NCBI GenBank assembly: GCA_011317545.1 | Contig: WUJK01000001.1 | Span: 1,054,001 to 1,118,000, forward strand | Length of the DNA stretch: 64,000 nucleotides | Reading direction: 5' to 3' | Source of the DNA: Coniella vitis | Taxonomy: Eukaryota; Ascomycota; Sordariomycetes; Diaporthales; Schizoparmaceae | Part shown: positions 22,363-34,404 of the stretch, in pieces | Numbering within the stretch: position 1 is the first letter of the stretch | Layout: each line of letters opens with the position of its first letter | Notes under the pieces: generated by a model | What the model was told of the DNA's origin: nothing | The model's input: the letters and a program-made list of their open reading frames with translations, nothing else | The model's database searches: none | Translations under genes and position numbers: made by a program

Positions 22363-23841
22363 ATGTCGGACCTGACAAATGAATTACCTGGCGCGTTTGA
22401 CGTTGAGGACAAGATCAGCAACACCTCGGGCGGCTCAGGAGGCTTAGACAATACAACACATATTGAAAGAAGAAAAAATCCGGACGACGAACAAGATCCC
22501 ATCAACATTTCATCAATTCCAAGGAATGACCTTAAAGAAGCAGGCCTGGTTCCCAAGCAGTTTCCCTTAGACCATGTTGTCAGCAAGGGAGCTGGAATTT
22601 CAAGCACTTCCGTGAGCAGGGAAAACACTACTGAGGATAATTCCACCACCGCCGTCGATGATAATTTGAACACGCCGGATATTGTTGAGGATACGAAGTC
22701 TCTTGGAAACGGGCTCCTTGTAGCTGCAACCGCAATTGGACTTGCAGCGAAAGACGCTGCAGTAGCGACTAAGAATGCAGCTATTCCAGCAACCAAAGCT
22801 GCCACTGAAAAAGCAAGATCCCCGAATCTTGACTACTTGGGTGTTACATTATACTAACAAGCTTACGTAGGCCACAGCTGCAGAAGAGTATGTGCGAGAC
22901 AAGTTAAGCGGCACTTATTCGAGCCTACGAGAGGGGCGTGTTCTTGAGAAAGACAGCAAGGAGGGTACATATCGGGCTGATAGAGCTTCGAGCCCTACAG
23001 ATGACAGCTCTCAGCCTATCGAGAGTACTGCCCAGACCCCCAGCGCTGGCAAGGTCACGGATGAGTCTAAGAGTTCTCCAAGTGCTCCCAGAAATCCTGT
23101 GGTGTCTGGAAGCAGCGTCAAAGATATTGCTATCGAAACAGCCAGCCAGCTGCAAAGCGGTGTTGAAAACCTCGTGAGTCTACAATGATATGTGATTCGG
23201 GCAAGGACAAGTTGGATGATATAGGAACTGATGAGGGCACGCAGACGTCTAGCCCCTTGGGCCGGTTGGTGTCGGGCAAAGATAAGCATGCGACCGCTGG
23301 CGACATTGTGCCCCAAGTTCCTTCCAAGGTCAAAGACTCCATTGAGCGAGCCGGGCTGGAGCCCGAAGCCACCGCCAAAAGTCGGGCAGGACAACATAAA
23401 AGCAACATGGAGAGTGAGCTCATGGATGCTAGAAAGTCTGAGTTGGAGAACCTACAATATCGCGTCGAGGCAGTCGAGGCAAAGACTCGAAAGGCTAGCG
23501 AGGAACCTGCAACCAAGAAGACTATGGATGCCGAGCCACGAGTGGCTTCGAATGGCACACCACAGGTGACTACTGGGGTTCAAACGAGTCCTGCAGACGC
23601 GATCAGCGAGGGAACGGGCACTGGAGTGGACACGCGCGACAAAGAACTGATGAGTCACGCCGAGGACCCGGGCACATTGCTCGGTCAGAGATCAACAGAT
23701 GAGCGTCGGCCCACTCGAGCATTTGCACCGCCTGTAGATGACAACATACCTGTAAGAACGGAGGAGGAAGTTACCGTGGGTAATGACTCGGAAAGTTACA
23801 AGAAGTTGAGCTCTGGGACATTGAGCGGTGTCAGAACCTGA
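22363..23841 (+). CDS. Disordered LEA-like / stress-type protein
   Basis: Three exons (22363-22812, 22871-23173, 23245-23841) give about 449 residues. The first intron uses a GC donor (GCAAGA) with a good branch site (ACTAAC), and the second uses GTGAGT; the exact second acceptor is less certain. Residues roughly 120-170 are Ala/Lys-rich with an amphipathic repeat (LAAKDAAVATKNAA, then KAATEK and ATAAEEYVRDKL) similar to group-3 LEA proteins and fungal LEA-domain proteins. The rest is polar, low-complexity and predicted disordered by eye, with Ser, Thr, Glu, Asp and Lys dominating. LEA proteins protect membranes and proteins during desiccation. There is no signal peptide or membrane helix. 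An upstream in-frame alternative start is less likely than the ATG at 22363. Confidence 0.6.
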
Positions 23842-24556
23842 ACAATGAAGAAGGTTGCGGAAGCAAGGTTTTCAATCTTGCTTCTTAGATAGTGGAAGCC
23901 CGCTGGTTTGATTATCGCTTTCATAATTCCACTTGGAATATGATCCAAGATGAATATACGCTACCTATGATCCTTCGTACGCTGACTGAGGCATATTGTT
24001 GCCATTTAAGCTAAATCCTATACGACCTGTCTGTTCCTGCTCCTACACCTCGAAGTATATTGGCGAGTAGGCAAAGGGAGCTCGAGAGGGCCTTTTGTGA
24101 AAAAGGGTTCCTTTGGATTTAGGCATTCTGACTAAGGATTGTCTAACACGCTGGCAGTGGTTCTAGAAGATTATTAACCTTTGAAGTGATTTGGAAAATC
24201 TAGATCGATAAGCAATATTTCTGAAAGACATCACGAAGGCCACAACGCTAAACAGTGTATTGAATTTCGTTGATATATCTAGAAGAGTTGTCCATGATAT
24301 ACTTTGACTGCGCGCTTTGGATCCACCGGAGTGACAGTGTTGCTCCTGGGAAGTTTCCAGGGCAATATATCAATAGCATTGGTGGGATGTACCCTGAAAG
24401 AGTTCTCTAGTATCTATCTGGTATCTGGGCTATTAATAGTACATATTAAATGGTTTCTATACATAAATACCCCCTCTGGGCTTGTTCTCAATTTCATCTC
24501 ATAGTGTAGATAGCTGGCGAACGACTCTGTGCAGGTCTGATTGCTTGCCGGTCCCA
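23842..24556. other. Intergenic between converging genes
   Basis: 3' flanks of the LEA-like gene and of the carboxylesterase. No coding pattern is seen apart from short frames. Confidence 0.5.
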
Positions 24557-26306
24557 TCAGGCGTACAATGCCTGCTTCCACCAGTCACAACGAGAATTTG
24601 CAGCCGGATCCGTCAAGGTATTGACAAAAGTTTGGTTGAGGTTCAGGTCGATGTGACCGGACCCATAAACGGGAAAATCGGGCAACCCCTCGTGGTTCGG
24701 ATCGCCCTCCGCCGCGAAGGTGGTCAGGTACCGCTGAAGATAGTGTGCAGTGGTGACATTCGTCACAGTGCTGCTCCAAGTGCTGTTGACGTAGTATGAA
24801 TAGTACACATCAAGAGTGTGGATGCCGGGGGGGACACTGAAAAGATATGAGTACGCATCAGCGCCAACCTCCGTGCCGAGAGCCTCGCCGATGAAGTAGG
24901 CATGGCACGTGAAAGTGAACTCCGAGATGGCCGTCAGAAGTCTGTCGAAAGGCGTGGCCCATGGAAGCGAGGTGTCGTTGTACACGGCTGGGTATACCGA
25001 AGTGGAGAGCTCTTCGAGAACGGAGGCGTTAGCCTCGGGAAAGTACAAGTCCATGTACGTGTCAAATGCCGACGAGTTGGTCGCAGCCGGGTCCGTGTAC
25101 TTCTGGGCTTCATATGTGTTGTGTGCGACGACTACCTTGACTCCCTTGTGGTATTGTCCGCTGGACAGTAGCTTTTCGGGTAGGTCGGGAACATAGGAAC
25201 CGTCTGGCGCGGGGCCGAATTGGAAAGTGCCATAAAAGTCAGAAGTTTGGGACAGCTTGTTCGCGACCTGTAGGTCGTAGGTGTCGAGTTCTGTCAGCTG
25301 GGCCAGTGTCGACACGTTTGCTGTGGAGAGGAGGACAGAAAACGAGTCTTCTGCTTGTGAAGCGTAAGGCCGTGGAACATATGCAGGAGACTGAATGATA
25401 GCTTGTTGAAACTGGGGTGCATCCTTCTCTCCGCCGTAGGCGGTCAGATGGTGTACAATCGAGCCGCCTCCAGCAGATTCACCCATGACTGTGACTCGAG
25501 ATGCGTCGCCGCCAAAGAGTGATGCATACTGTTGAACCCAGGCGAGAGCTTTGCGCTGATCAAAGAAGCCGACATTGGACACTCCCCCGGCTGACTCGAA
25601 GGATTCACCTTGCAAGAAACCAAAAGCTCCGAGCTATAGGGCCAAGTTAGCGACGGCAAGGTCAGTATGGGGGGGGGGGTTTGTTAGCACTGACTCTGTA
25701 TTGAATACCAACCCAGATGGCACCCTCCCCATCATCATCGAAGCTGCGGTCAAGCAGGCCGAGAGGGTTCGTCAAGGGTGATCCCCATTTCGAACCTATT
25801 TGGAAACCACCACCATGGATCCAAACAATGACAGGACGCGACGTGTTACAGCGCTGTGACCAGGCCGCTTGAGGCACTACCACATCAAGGAAGAGACAGT
25901 CTTCGCTCTCGGCAACGCCAGGTGGGGCCGTGACGGCGGCAGAGCTCTGCCATGGTGTGTACGCCTGGGGACATATCTTGCCATAGGTACCGTCCTGCAC
26001 GCCGGCAGACCGGTTGTTGATGGGGTCCTGGGGCAACTGGAAGCGAAGGGAGTCAACCGGTGGGGCCGCATAACGAATGTTGGAGAAATTGTAATATGTG
26101 CGAGAGTCAGGCGAAGAGACAATCTGAGGAGCGTGCAAAGCATAGCTCAAATCAACAACCGGCTCCGTAACGTTACCGCCAGAAACGGAGCATGCTACTG
26201 TTGTATTGGACTGGGGCTGAGAAGCTACATCGCTGGCCGAACGCGGAACACAGGAAGCCAGCGTGCTAGAAAAGAGTGTCAAGAATAACAAGTGAGAGAC
26301 AGCCAT
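24557..26306 (-). CDS. Secreted type-B carboxylesterase / lipase
   Basis: Two exons (26306-25695 and 25633-24557) give 562 residues. A signal peptide is evident (MAVSHLLFLTLFSSTLASCV). Alpha/beta-hydrolase landmarks are SEDCLFLDV (type-B signature 2), WIHGGGFQIGS (oxyanion hole), and GESAGGGS with the nucleophile Ser at about 257. A triad glutamate lies in the NTYEAQKY stretch and the histidine in PPGIHTLDVYYSYY. Numerous N-glycosylation sequons (NTS, NVS, NDTS, NVT) fit an extracellular enzyme. It hydrolyses carboxylic esters; the substrate cannot be told. The 61-bp intron starts with GTCAGT, has a GCTAAC branch site unusually near the donor, and contains a homopolymer of 11 C on the coding strand. 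Confidence 0.88.
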
Positions 26307-27530
26307 TTTCGAGGTACCGAGAGGCAGAGGTAAAGGTCGGGATGCCCAAGAACAAAGGACGATCTGCGACCGGACAAGATTACACACATGATACTTAATA
26401 AAGTCGTGGCATTGGCTCAAATTCGGGAATTCCGGGACGGTGGATGGATTCACCATCGCGGCCCCATTTTCCAATTATGGTCCACGGTCGACAGTGGTGG
26501 ACATTTGCAGCAAGGGTTACAGTTGCTAAAACGGACTATAGAATCCTTATATGGGGCTACAGCAAGCGGAAATACAGTGTGGACCTAACGACCGGTGCCG
26601 TCCGCAATCTAGAGGCATTCACAGTCTTGAGAGACCGAGGCTCTCGAGCTGGGCGTCGAACAAATCCTCTGCTCCTAAGGTCCAAATTTGGCTTCTACTT
26701 CTCTTCGCACTCTTTCTTCTTCGCCGTTGCGTGAACGCACAAGATATGGATCGAGATTAACATGTGCTATAGTCTCCCTCTTATACTATGGTAAGCCAAG
26801 AATTTATCCGTGCAAGCGATATGAATCCACATACTATGTACACTTACATGGGTCTCACACGCATGGCAGCATGCAGGACCGCCTTTGATTCGTCGATGAG
26901 CAAGAATCGTCAAACCGATTCGCGGAAGCCATGTGTTTTGCCCCATGCTGTCGGTACCCATAACTGCCATAGTATAGTGCGCAATGGGATCTATATCCGA
27001 GATAACAGAAAGGAATCTCGCAGCTGATGAAGTACGTAGCCTCTATGATGAGTGTCTCTTTATAAGAGCACCATATAGAGCCCATTTCTTGGGCGTATGC
27101 CCTGACGCAGTTGTGGCAATATCTCGCTCATGAGAGTCTCAAAATAAAGCTTTGGATGCCTTCGAGGCCACATCGCACTGGGCTCACAGAAAGTGATACC
27201 AAGAAACTCCAATACCATCCCTTGATACTATTGTTCCACTTTGCGTCGGATTATGTCCTTGCTTTGATACTTCGTTGCTTGCGCGCATGAGAATGCTGGA
27301 GGCGAAGGATTCGAGAGGAAGCCGCGGAAGAAATGATCCTGCAAAATGTGGAAAGAAAAAAGGGGGTGCCGTTTGTAAATCATACCACGCATGCAGGGGG
27401 CCCGGAAATGTGGCCGGTGCTCTTCCGGTATCTCACTACTACATTTTGCTACGTCGTATATTGCGTTGCATTGAACCACCCTTGCGCGCATCTCGGGCCT
27501 GATACTATGTACAAGCACTCACGGCGGGTG
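26307..27530. other. Intergenic, no gene recognised
   Basis: Divergent region between the carboxylesterase and the next rhodopsin-domain gene. Several 60-95 codon frames overlap each other on both strands with no recognisable domain. Confidence 0.5.
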
Positions 27531-27571
27531 AAGGGCGATTCCTTCAGGTTACAATCCTGCTAATCGCCCTT
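27531..27571. repeat. Perfect 10-bp hairpin with an inner 4-bp stem
   Basis: AAGGGCGATT and AATCGCCCTT pair perfectly over 10 bp. Inside them CAGG and CCTG form a second stem around TTACAAT. It lies about 200 bp upstream of the ATG of the rhodopsin-domain gene. Confidence 0.5.
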
Positions 27572-27767
27572 TTGCAGTGGTGGTTTCTTTGAAAAGACAA
27601 TGGCTGCCAAGCAAAGACCACAGGACCACACATCTTTCTTACCGTTCCTGATGCCACGCGGTCAGTGATGCCTTTATGTCTTTGTTGCCTGGCAATTCCC
27701 ACTCCAGCTCTACCTTATCACCTCGACGGCCTTTTCGGCCTTATACGGGCGATCAGTGGATGTCAGA

Positions 27768-29305
27768 ATGAGCAATGTCACAGAGATCGATGGCCATATC
27801 CCGAACTATATTGACCCACCGACCAGAGTGCCGGAGTTCCTGGGCGTTCAGATTTCCTTTACCATAGTCGCTCTGATTGTTGTTGGTCTACGCCTCTACA
27901 CACGCAAGTCGATCCGTAATATCCTCACGGCCGAGGATTACGTGGCAGCGGCGTCTTTGGTATGTAGAGTTGGCGGTTTAGGACCACGTCCATCACTGTA
28001 TTAATCTTCCTAGATACTATGTCTCGTGGCGAGCATCGTTTCATGCGCAGGTAAGCCTTCAGAGTCTTGCTTATCAAGGACATAGTATCAATAACGCTAA
28101 ATATTTCCAGGCGTCTTGGGCGGTGACGGTCTACACTATTATGATATTCCACCTTCCGTTGATCGCAACGTGGCTAGTTCAGTGAGAGATAGCCCCTTTG
28201 GAAGCTGCATATTCCACTGTACTCACCTAGATCTAGACGTCCTTTGTGAATCAACTGCTCTACCAGCCGATCATACAGCTTGCCCGTATCTCGATCCTCC
28301 TTTTCTACATGACCAATCTGGGCAGAAGCGTTCGGACCATCTGTATAGGGCTCGGTATTGCCTCGGTTCTATTTGGAATCGCTTGCACTGTTGTCGAGTT
28401 TTTGCAATGCAGTCCCGCGTATATGCTATGGTCCGCTGAGAAGCCCGCAGAGTACATCTGTATCAACCAGATTCTGTTTTTTCGCGTTACAGGAATTATC
28501 AACCTGGCTCTAGATGTGGTTCTCCTGCTCACGCCCCTTCCTGTAATCTGGGAGTTGAGAATCCCAAAGAGATCAAAGGTGGCACTTAGTGGAATATTCA
28601 GCATAGGCCTGGTGTAAGTAAAAGCAAGGCCGAGATGTCTTGGCAATCTCTGGGCAGTGTTGAGAACGTCGCCGCTTTGACGCTGACCTTATGTCTATGT
28701 GCAGCTCGATTGCGGCCGAGGTTGCAAGAATTGTCATATGGTTCGAGACAAATGACGGAAATCGGGAGAGCCCTGATTCAGCGTGTAAGTTGCAAGGAAC
28801 ATCCCGGCTACCATTCTATTTAAAGTACTACGACAACTAACCTTGACCTTGACTCACTTTGAAAGGGAACCGGGTTGATCTTGTGGACTGGTCGTGCATC
28901 GAGTACACAGCGGCCGTGATATGTGCTTCGCTGCCTCATCTCAAAGCACTCGTCTCCGTTATCATTCCCGGATATTTCGACAGCACTACCAGATCGACCG
29001 ACAACAAGAGTCGCCATACTAGCTTTTCCATGAATAAGTTGCAAAGCTCCAAAAGCCACGCTCATGGCCAGACCAAGAACTCGACCCGACACAGTAATCA
29101 TCCACAAGCATATGACGGAGGGGGCACGGTGTATGGTAATAGTGTGTCCATCTTTGGCTCCGGAGCTGCTTCGTCTGCACATGGCTATGCAAATGAATCC
29201 GAGGAGCATATATTGGATACAATGGATAGTGCAGGCGTTTGGAAGAAAGCTGATCCCGTGGAGGCCTTTAGGTTTGCAACGGATGCTGCAAAAGAAGAGA
29301 TATAA
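27768..29305 (+). CDS. Fungal rhodopsin-domain (SAT4/PTH11-like) integral membrane protein
   Basis: Six exons (27768-27959, 28014-28050, 28111-28181, 28237-28613, 28705-28784, 28866-29305) are phase-consistent and give 398 residues. Helices are visible at the N-terminus (VQISFTIVALIVVGLRLYTR), at LARISILLFY, in the long CIGLGIASVLFGIACTVV stretch and after VTGIINLALDVVLLLTPLPVIW. The family blocks LLLTPLPVIWELRIP, SIAAEVARIVIW and DWSCIEYTAAVICASLPHLKAL are clear. About 120 C-terminal residues are hydrophilic, Ser/His/Asn-rich and presumably cytoplasmic. The usual GLGRH of the second loop is replaced by GDGLHYYDIP. No CFEM domain is present. The in-frame GTG 12 bp upstream is not used as the start. 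Ligand and role are unknown. Confidence 0.84.
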
Positions 29306-31821
29306 GCCTCAATCAGTCTTTCACTAGGCATCTCCTCGTCTTGTGCAAATTGAACATATTTTTACTCACCAAAATACAACGTGCTTGGTGCCCATCTCGC
29401 ATTATTCTCGCAGCGCCATGAAAGGCCAGTCTCAAAGCCCTCGTAAGACGTAGACAGATATGTTGAGCGGCTCTAAGTAAATATCAAAGGGAAGTTGACG
29501 TAGTCTCACGCTTCATTTGCGCGCTGTGTGTCGAGGCGTAGCACACAACACTTTAGGCATCCCGCCCTGCACACCGGGACAATTTTGGTGTGAAAGACGC
29601 AAGCCACCATAATCGACACCATATCTTGAAATCAAGCCCCATAGTTGAGGTGTTTCAATTATCACTGTGATGCCGTCGTCATTGTTCTGCGATTTTCCTT
29701 GCAGCAAAAAGGTTCACCGAGAACACCAAACATAGCAATATGAGAAAGTCTGCGAGAAGTCTCAAATACATAATCTTTTGACTAGGAAAAAAGACATAGT
29801 TTAAAGCTTGGAACGAAGTATAGTAGATCCAGGAACCTATTGCTACGTTATAGGTATTGATGCGGTGCGAAGCACTACCTTGTCGGAGTGCGTTCATGGA
29901 GTGTTTCGTTATAAGCACAACCTGCCCTATTGCTTTGCTTTGTGGTGCAGGATATAAGGCGATCTAGAGCGACATCCAGGCTTTTAATCGTTAATCGTTA
30001 ATCCAGGAGGGTCTTTCTACCAGAAGCAAAGAAACAGACAAGTTTAGGCAGCGAGTCCCCGTTAATACTTCTTACGCATTGCTATTAGTCTTAATGCTTA
30101 TAGAGAATCTAAGCCAGGGGCTCGCTAAGGTATGGGACCTAACTAAGGTTTAAGCCCAATTCGCGAACAATAAAGGTCCCTATTGGAAAGACTGCCACAG
30201 CTTGTCCTTTCCAGGCGCGTCTAGGCCGTTAGCTTAATAGAGAATAGTATAAATAAATACATTATAGGGAGAAGAGACTAGGGACTAGGATCAAGGGGCT
30301 ACGACTGCTTATAAGCATTCGCCAAGAACTATCATTTAACCTTATTTACAATCTTTCTTTAACAAAAAGGTTAAATAATAGTATATATTACTTTATCTTA
30401 GGACTAGACACAAGAATAAAGAATTCACAAAAGTCTTTACTATAAAGCACACCGTTAGTAAGTGTTAGTGTATTATCCCGCTATGTGCAGGCTTTCTATT
30501 AATTCTGTATACTCTCTAAGAATATATATAATACCTCCCATCATTGGCGAGCTGATTGGAAATGCCCAGCTTTCCTTTTGGGGAAACGCCCATGTCCTGC
30601 ACTTTGACCCTGAAGAATGGAGAGGGAGATGAATCAGCATCAGAGCCGGGAAGATTATGTTGAACATTCTTCCTTACTTCTTTCTTTTTTATTTCACTGA
30701 AAAAATTCAAGAGTTGGATATAGGGGTGCAAGAGTGAAATAGCTGGCGACTACTTTAATCAGACTTCACGCCCGTATCACCATCGTAAAGAATAAATTAC
30801 CGGCTTAAAGTGGATGGATAGTATTGCTTGTAAATCTTTTAAGAAAATGGTAGTATATGATTTATATATTAGATTTATATATTAAGAATTTAATCATAGT
30901 ACCACCAATATACCTTAGATGCCCGCTTTGACCTAAACTCGATGGTAAACTGATTAACCTAGTATACCTAGCCCTATTAGTGCATATTGCACTCTGGTAA
31001 CTAATTCAAGGCTGCTAACTGTAAATGCTGGTGCTAAAGTATAATATACGAACTAGTACCTGTTATAGCCCTTTATAGTTAACGTGGAATTGGTGAGTTC
31101 TGGTATTGGGCCACATTCTGCCTGAAAACTTGATGTTTCAGCTTTCTCGTCGTAAACAGACACAATGTGAACCAGCATTAGCCAGAAGTAGAGTTGAGAT
31201 AGCGCTAATGACAAGGTAGTACATGTCATGATATCTGACAAAAGGGCCATTCTACAAATGAAATATCAAGAGTTGGAATAGTATGTAATATGCTCATGTG
31301 GTACAAAAGAGGCATTTAGTAGGTGGCCGTGGAGGTTACCGACAAATCTTGCGCTACGAACCTTGGTCGAATCCCGGTCCGTTACTATCGTTCCATTTGT
31401 ATATCAAAATGAGATGTAAATGTTGGGTATCTTCGGCTTGCTGACCTGAGAGCCTTCCAACATTAGATTTTCTCGATTGCTCTGCTCCGATGGTTTGCTT
31501 CCATCTATTCTTCCCCCATTCTCATCCTAAATCGTTTTTGCCTTTGTGGAGACCCGCTTTTGAGAAAAGGACAGAAATATTTTCCAGGCCGTCCCAGCCC
31601 ATGAGAATATAGCCTTAATGCTGTAAGTATAGGGTTGATATGCTTGGTGCCAGATGATAGTTTTGGGTGAACAGAACAGCATCTGGCCATAGATGATCAA
31701 AGATTCGGATCTTCGATCTACGCACCTACGCGGGTTTAGGGTATGGTGGGATAGAATACTTAGATAGATCATCGCTCATAAAGGTAGAGTATATAACCAT
31801 GTCGTTACTAATCGCTACGAC
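29306..31821. other. Gene-poor, partly AT-shifted intergenic region
   Basis: No protein family is recognised. 30040-30480 has few CpA sites, many TpA sites and stop-rich frames, resembling a mildly RIP-affected repeat remnant, but no LTR or transposase could be identified. A triple TTAATCG repeat lies near 29985. Small open frames are otherwise unremarkable. Confidence 0.45.
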
Positions 31822-32202
31822 TTACTCGTCCTTCAAGCTATAGATATTACCCCCTATGTCAACAATATCGGCACCAAGACCTCTGGGACTGTGTAATATC
31901 TTGATAGTGGATACGGATCGGAGCTCTTGCCCTAATAACATTTTATAACAGCCATATGAAAAAAACAGATTGGAATGACCCTTGTAGAGCAAGCCTTTGT
32001 ATAAGGAGTCTTCTTGGTGTAGAGTATAATGGCTAGACTGATGTTCTACCCTTCCATACCGAGTTTCTATCTCACCAGGAGGTGCACTGCGCAGGTGCTC
32101 CATTGGTTTGAGAGCATAGAACCCGTTGCTTAACCAATCACATACAATGGTCCTTGTTTCTTCTTTCTCTTTGTTGATAATCATACTTTGCTTGCTCTCC
32201 AT
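31822..32202 (-). CDS. Hypothetical protein, weakly supported
   Basis: A 126-codon frame starts at an ATG (32202) preceded by AAA. The product begins with charged residues (MESKQSMIINKEKEE) and continues with mixed composition ending in a glycine-rich GLGADIVDIGGNIYSL stretch. No domain, signal peptide or membrane segment is recognised, and there is no neighbour-based support. It could be a chance frame or the fragment of a larger gene. Confidence 0.25.
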   Translation of the reverse strand: MESKQSMIINKEKEETRTIVCDWLSNGFYALKPMEHLRSAPPGEIETRYGRVEHQSSHYTLHQEDSLYKGLLYKGHSNLFFSYGCYKMLLGQELRSVSTIKILHSPRGLGADIVDIGGNIYSLKDE

Positions 32203-32757
32203 TTTAATCAAAGGTTCAGGTTTGTTCCCGTTACTTTGATATTATGTCTCAAACCACGATGTTGATTCTACATACAAAATCTAGTGACGATTCAAGCCTC
32301 ACAGAGGATGGCGAATATTTAGAGACCATGCACATGTGCTCTGTGTGCGGGTGCGAACATATATGCAGCTTGCCCGTTTGAGATTTCATCGATCTACCCA
32401 TCCATCAAGCCGTCAACCACCAATCGTCTAGCGAGTAAGCCAGGCTAGTCGGTTTAAACCAACAAACAGTCTGAACCAAGCCATAGGATCTGAGACTAGT
32501 AAGTGTTGCTGAGTTTAAGCGTCCCAGCATCGAGCGATTCCTTGTCCTTGGTCTCGTATTCTCTGTCTCGCCACATCCGGCGGAACGATGCTCTACCACG
32601 CTGTGCACCCCATATCCCGCAATGCCATGACACCTTTTCATCACATCAGAGGCCAACAAGTCTCGGCCAAACTCCTTGCTCGCTAATTTTGAATCAAATC
32701 CCAAATGAATATGTGCAGCGACCTTGTGGGCCATATAACAGCATCCCGCAGCGCCGC
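32203..32757. other. Intergenic, no gene recognised
   Basis: A long plus-strand frame here (from 32503) is largely a shadow of the minus-strand chromodomain gene that follows. Nothing else is seen. Confidence 0.45.
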
Positions 32758-33435
32758 TCACACGCACGCCAACACTTCGTCGTTCTCGGTCAACACAGCT
32801 CCATCGACTTCTTCCTCGGGCTGCGGGGCGTACCAGGCCACCTGGGTGCTGCTGTCCTCCTTCTTCTTTTGTGGGTCCAAAAAATCAGTGACAGTGGCTG
32901 CCAGGAAAGCATCCACGTCCAAGGCAGCCGCCGAGTACCAGGTAATCGCATCGTATCCCACCCACTGGACCGCATATTGGAACGAGGGATCAGCGTCGGT
33001 GTACGTATTGGATCGACGTATGCCAACAATGCGCGAGATGTCCCAGCGGCGGGACAGCGTCTGCTTCTTCTGCTTTCGAGGCGGCAGCGTGAGTCGGCGG
33101 CGGCGGCGTTGGCGTGTAGATCTGGCGGTCGCGTGAGCTGTGCTCGGGGCTGATGAGGCCTTTCTTGCCATGGTCTTTTGGTCAGGCCTTGTGACCTTGG
33201 ACAGGCCGGGAGCCGCCGTGATGTCGGCGAGGGCTGACGCGTCGCTGGTGCCCGAGGTATCGCTGGGGGTAGACAGACGAGGGGGTGAGGTTAGCCTGGA
33301 TGTTTCTGCTAGGCTCGTATCTGTGTACATGGTATGTAGACCTTACTTGTTGGCCGCGTGGGGGGGCTCGCTTTGGGCATCATCAAGGGAGATGCTGGGG
33401 CCTTGGGCGCTGTCTGAAACCGTGTCTGCGTCCAT
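32758..33435 (-). CDS. Small stand-alone chromodomain-like protein
   Basis: Two exons (33435-33347, 33295-32758) separated by a 51-bp GTAAGG...CCAG intron give 208 residues. The first 110 or so are Ser/Thr/Ala/Asp-rich and disordered, followed by a strongly basic tract (ARSTRQRRRRRL and PPRKQKKQ), a likely nuclear localisation or nucleic-acid-binding segment. Residues about 120-185 match a chromodomain: WDISRIVGIRRS, FQYAVQWVGYDAITWYSAAAL and a C-terminal helix ending VTDFLDPQ. This has the strand-strand-strand-helix order and the aromatic positions of the methyl-lysine cage partly kept (W, Y, W). The acidic C-terminus is short. Chromodomains read H3 methyl-lysine marks; a chromatin role is inferred. 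A later ATG at 33330 would give a 190-residue single-exon form. Confidence 0.6.
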
Positions 33436-34404
33436 CGTGGGCCGGAACGGGAACGCGTCGAGGCGCCTTGGTGCGATGTGGGGGCTGCAGTTTTGAGAAA
33501 TGTTAGGTACAACCCCGAGGTCAGCCTAGATAGCGCAAGAACGGGGAGACAAGAGAACGGCAGGTCGGTGCCTTGGTGGTGTCGTGGGGCTGGAGATCAA
33601 GACGGCGGACATCGAAGACGAGAGGAGGCGGGGTCGGACAGATAGAAAAGACGCGCAATGAGAGACCGAGACCTGGAGCACTTGAGCTTGCAGGCAAGAA
33701 AACACACGAGAGGAAGGGACCACCGCGTCTATTTTGCAAGGATCGCTCGGTATATACCCTGCAACCTGTACCCTGTACTGCCTGACCGAGGTGTGGCAGC
33801 CAACAATGGCAGCGATCCCGTTACTATGCACTCTGGCACTCTCACTTACAGGGGGGCGGGGCGCTAGCGTCTGCTTTCCGCACTGCAAGTTGACAGGGTT
33901 GGGCGTTGTGGCAATGGACAGTGGGCGAATGCGTTTCCTGGCATGCAGAGCACAAGCACTGTCAACCGTGGCCTCGTTCTCGACGCTTGTCCCACTGCTT
34001 GGTTAGAGTTTGTAATATCATCCTAGGGCGCTGCACATCCCATTCTTCGTAGGCTGCACCTTGACACTGACGTTGTTTTTCCCAGCAAAGGCAAGTCTGT
34101 GGCTGGGGAAAACAAAAGAGACCTTGCCAACTTCTCTATCTGTAATCTGTTTCCATGTCTCTTCTTTCTTTTTCTTGACGTGTTCGAGTTGTATGATTGA
34201 TTGGCATTTGCAAGAGCCCATGAGTTGGCTGGCGTCGGTTCTGCTCGGTAGCTACCAGCATATAAGAAGACGAGCAGCAGGATTGTGCATTCTGTGTTGG
34301 ATGGTGAGCTGCTTGCAATGCTCTGCTAATGATGTATTGGTCTGGCTGTTTGACGTGCACTTGCCTCGGACTTTTGTTCTCCCGGCAGGAAATGTTGCCG
34401 TATT
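33436..34404. other. Intergenic, no gene recognised
   Basis: Upstream region of the chromodomain gene and 3' flank of the next gene. Overlapping 67-128 codon frames on both strands show no domain. GC content is relatively high near 33440-33700. Confidence 0.45.

Noticed and set aside
27531..27571. Possible cloning-vector contamination (AAGGGCGATT resembles a TOPO site)
   Set aside because: The match to the vector arm fails after nine bases and flanking sequence is ordinary; treated as a native hairpin.
31365..31380. B-box-like GGTCGAATCCC suggesting a tRNA
   Set aside because: One T of the GGTTCGA core is missing, there is no A box at the right distance and no acceptor stem forms.
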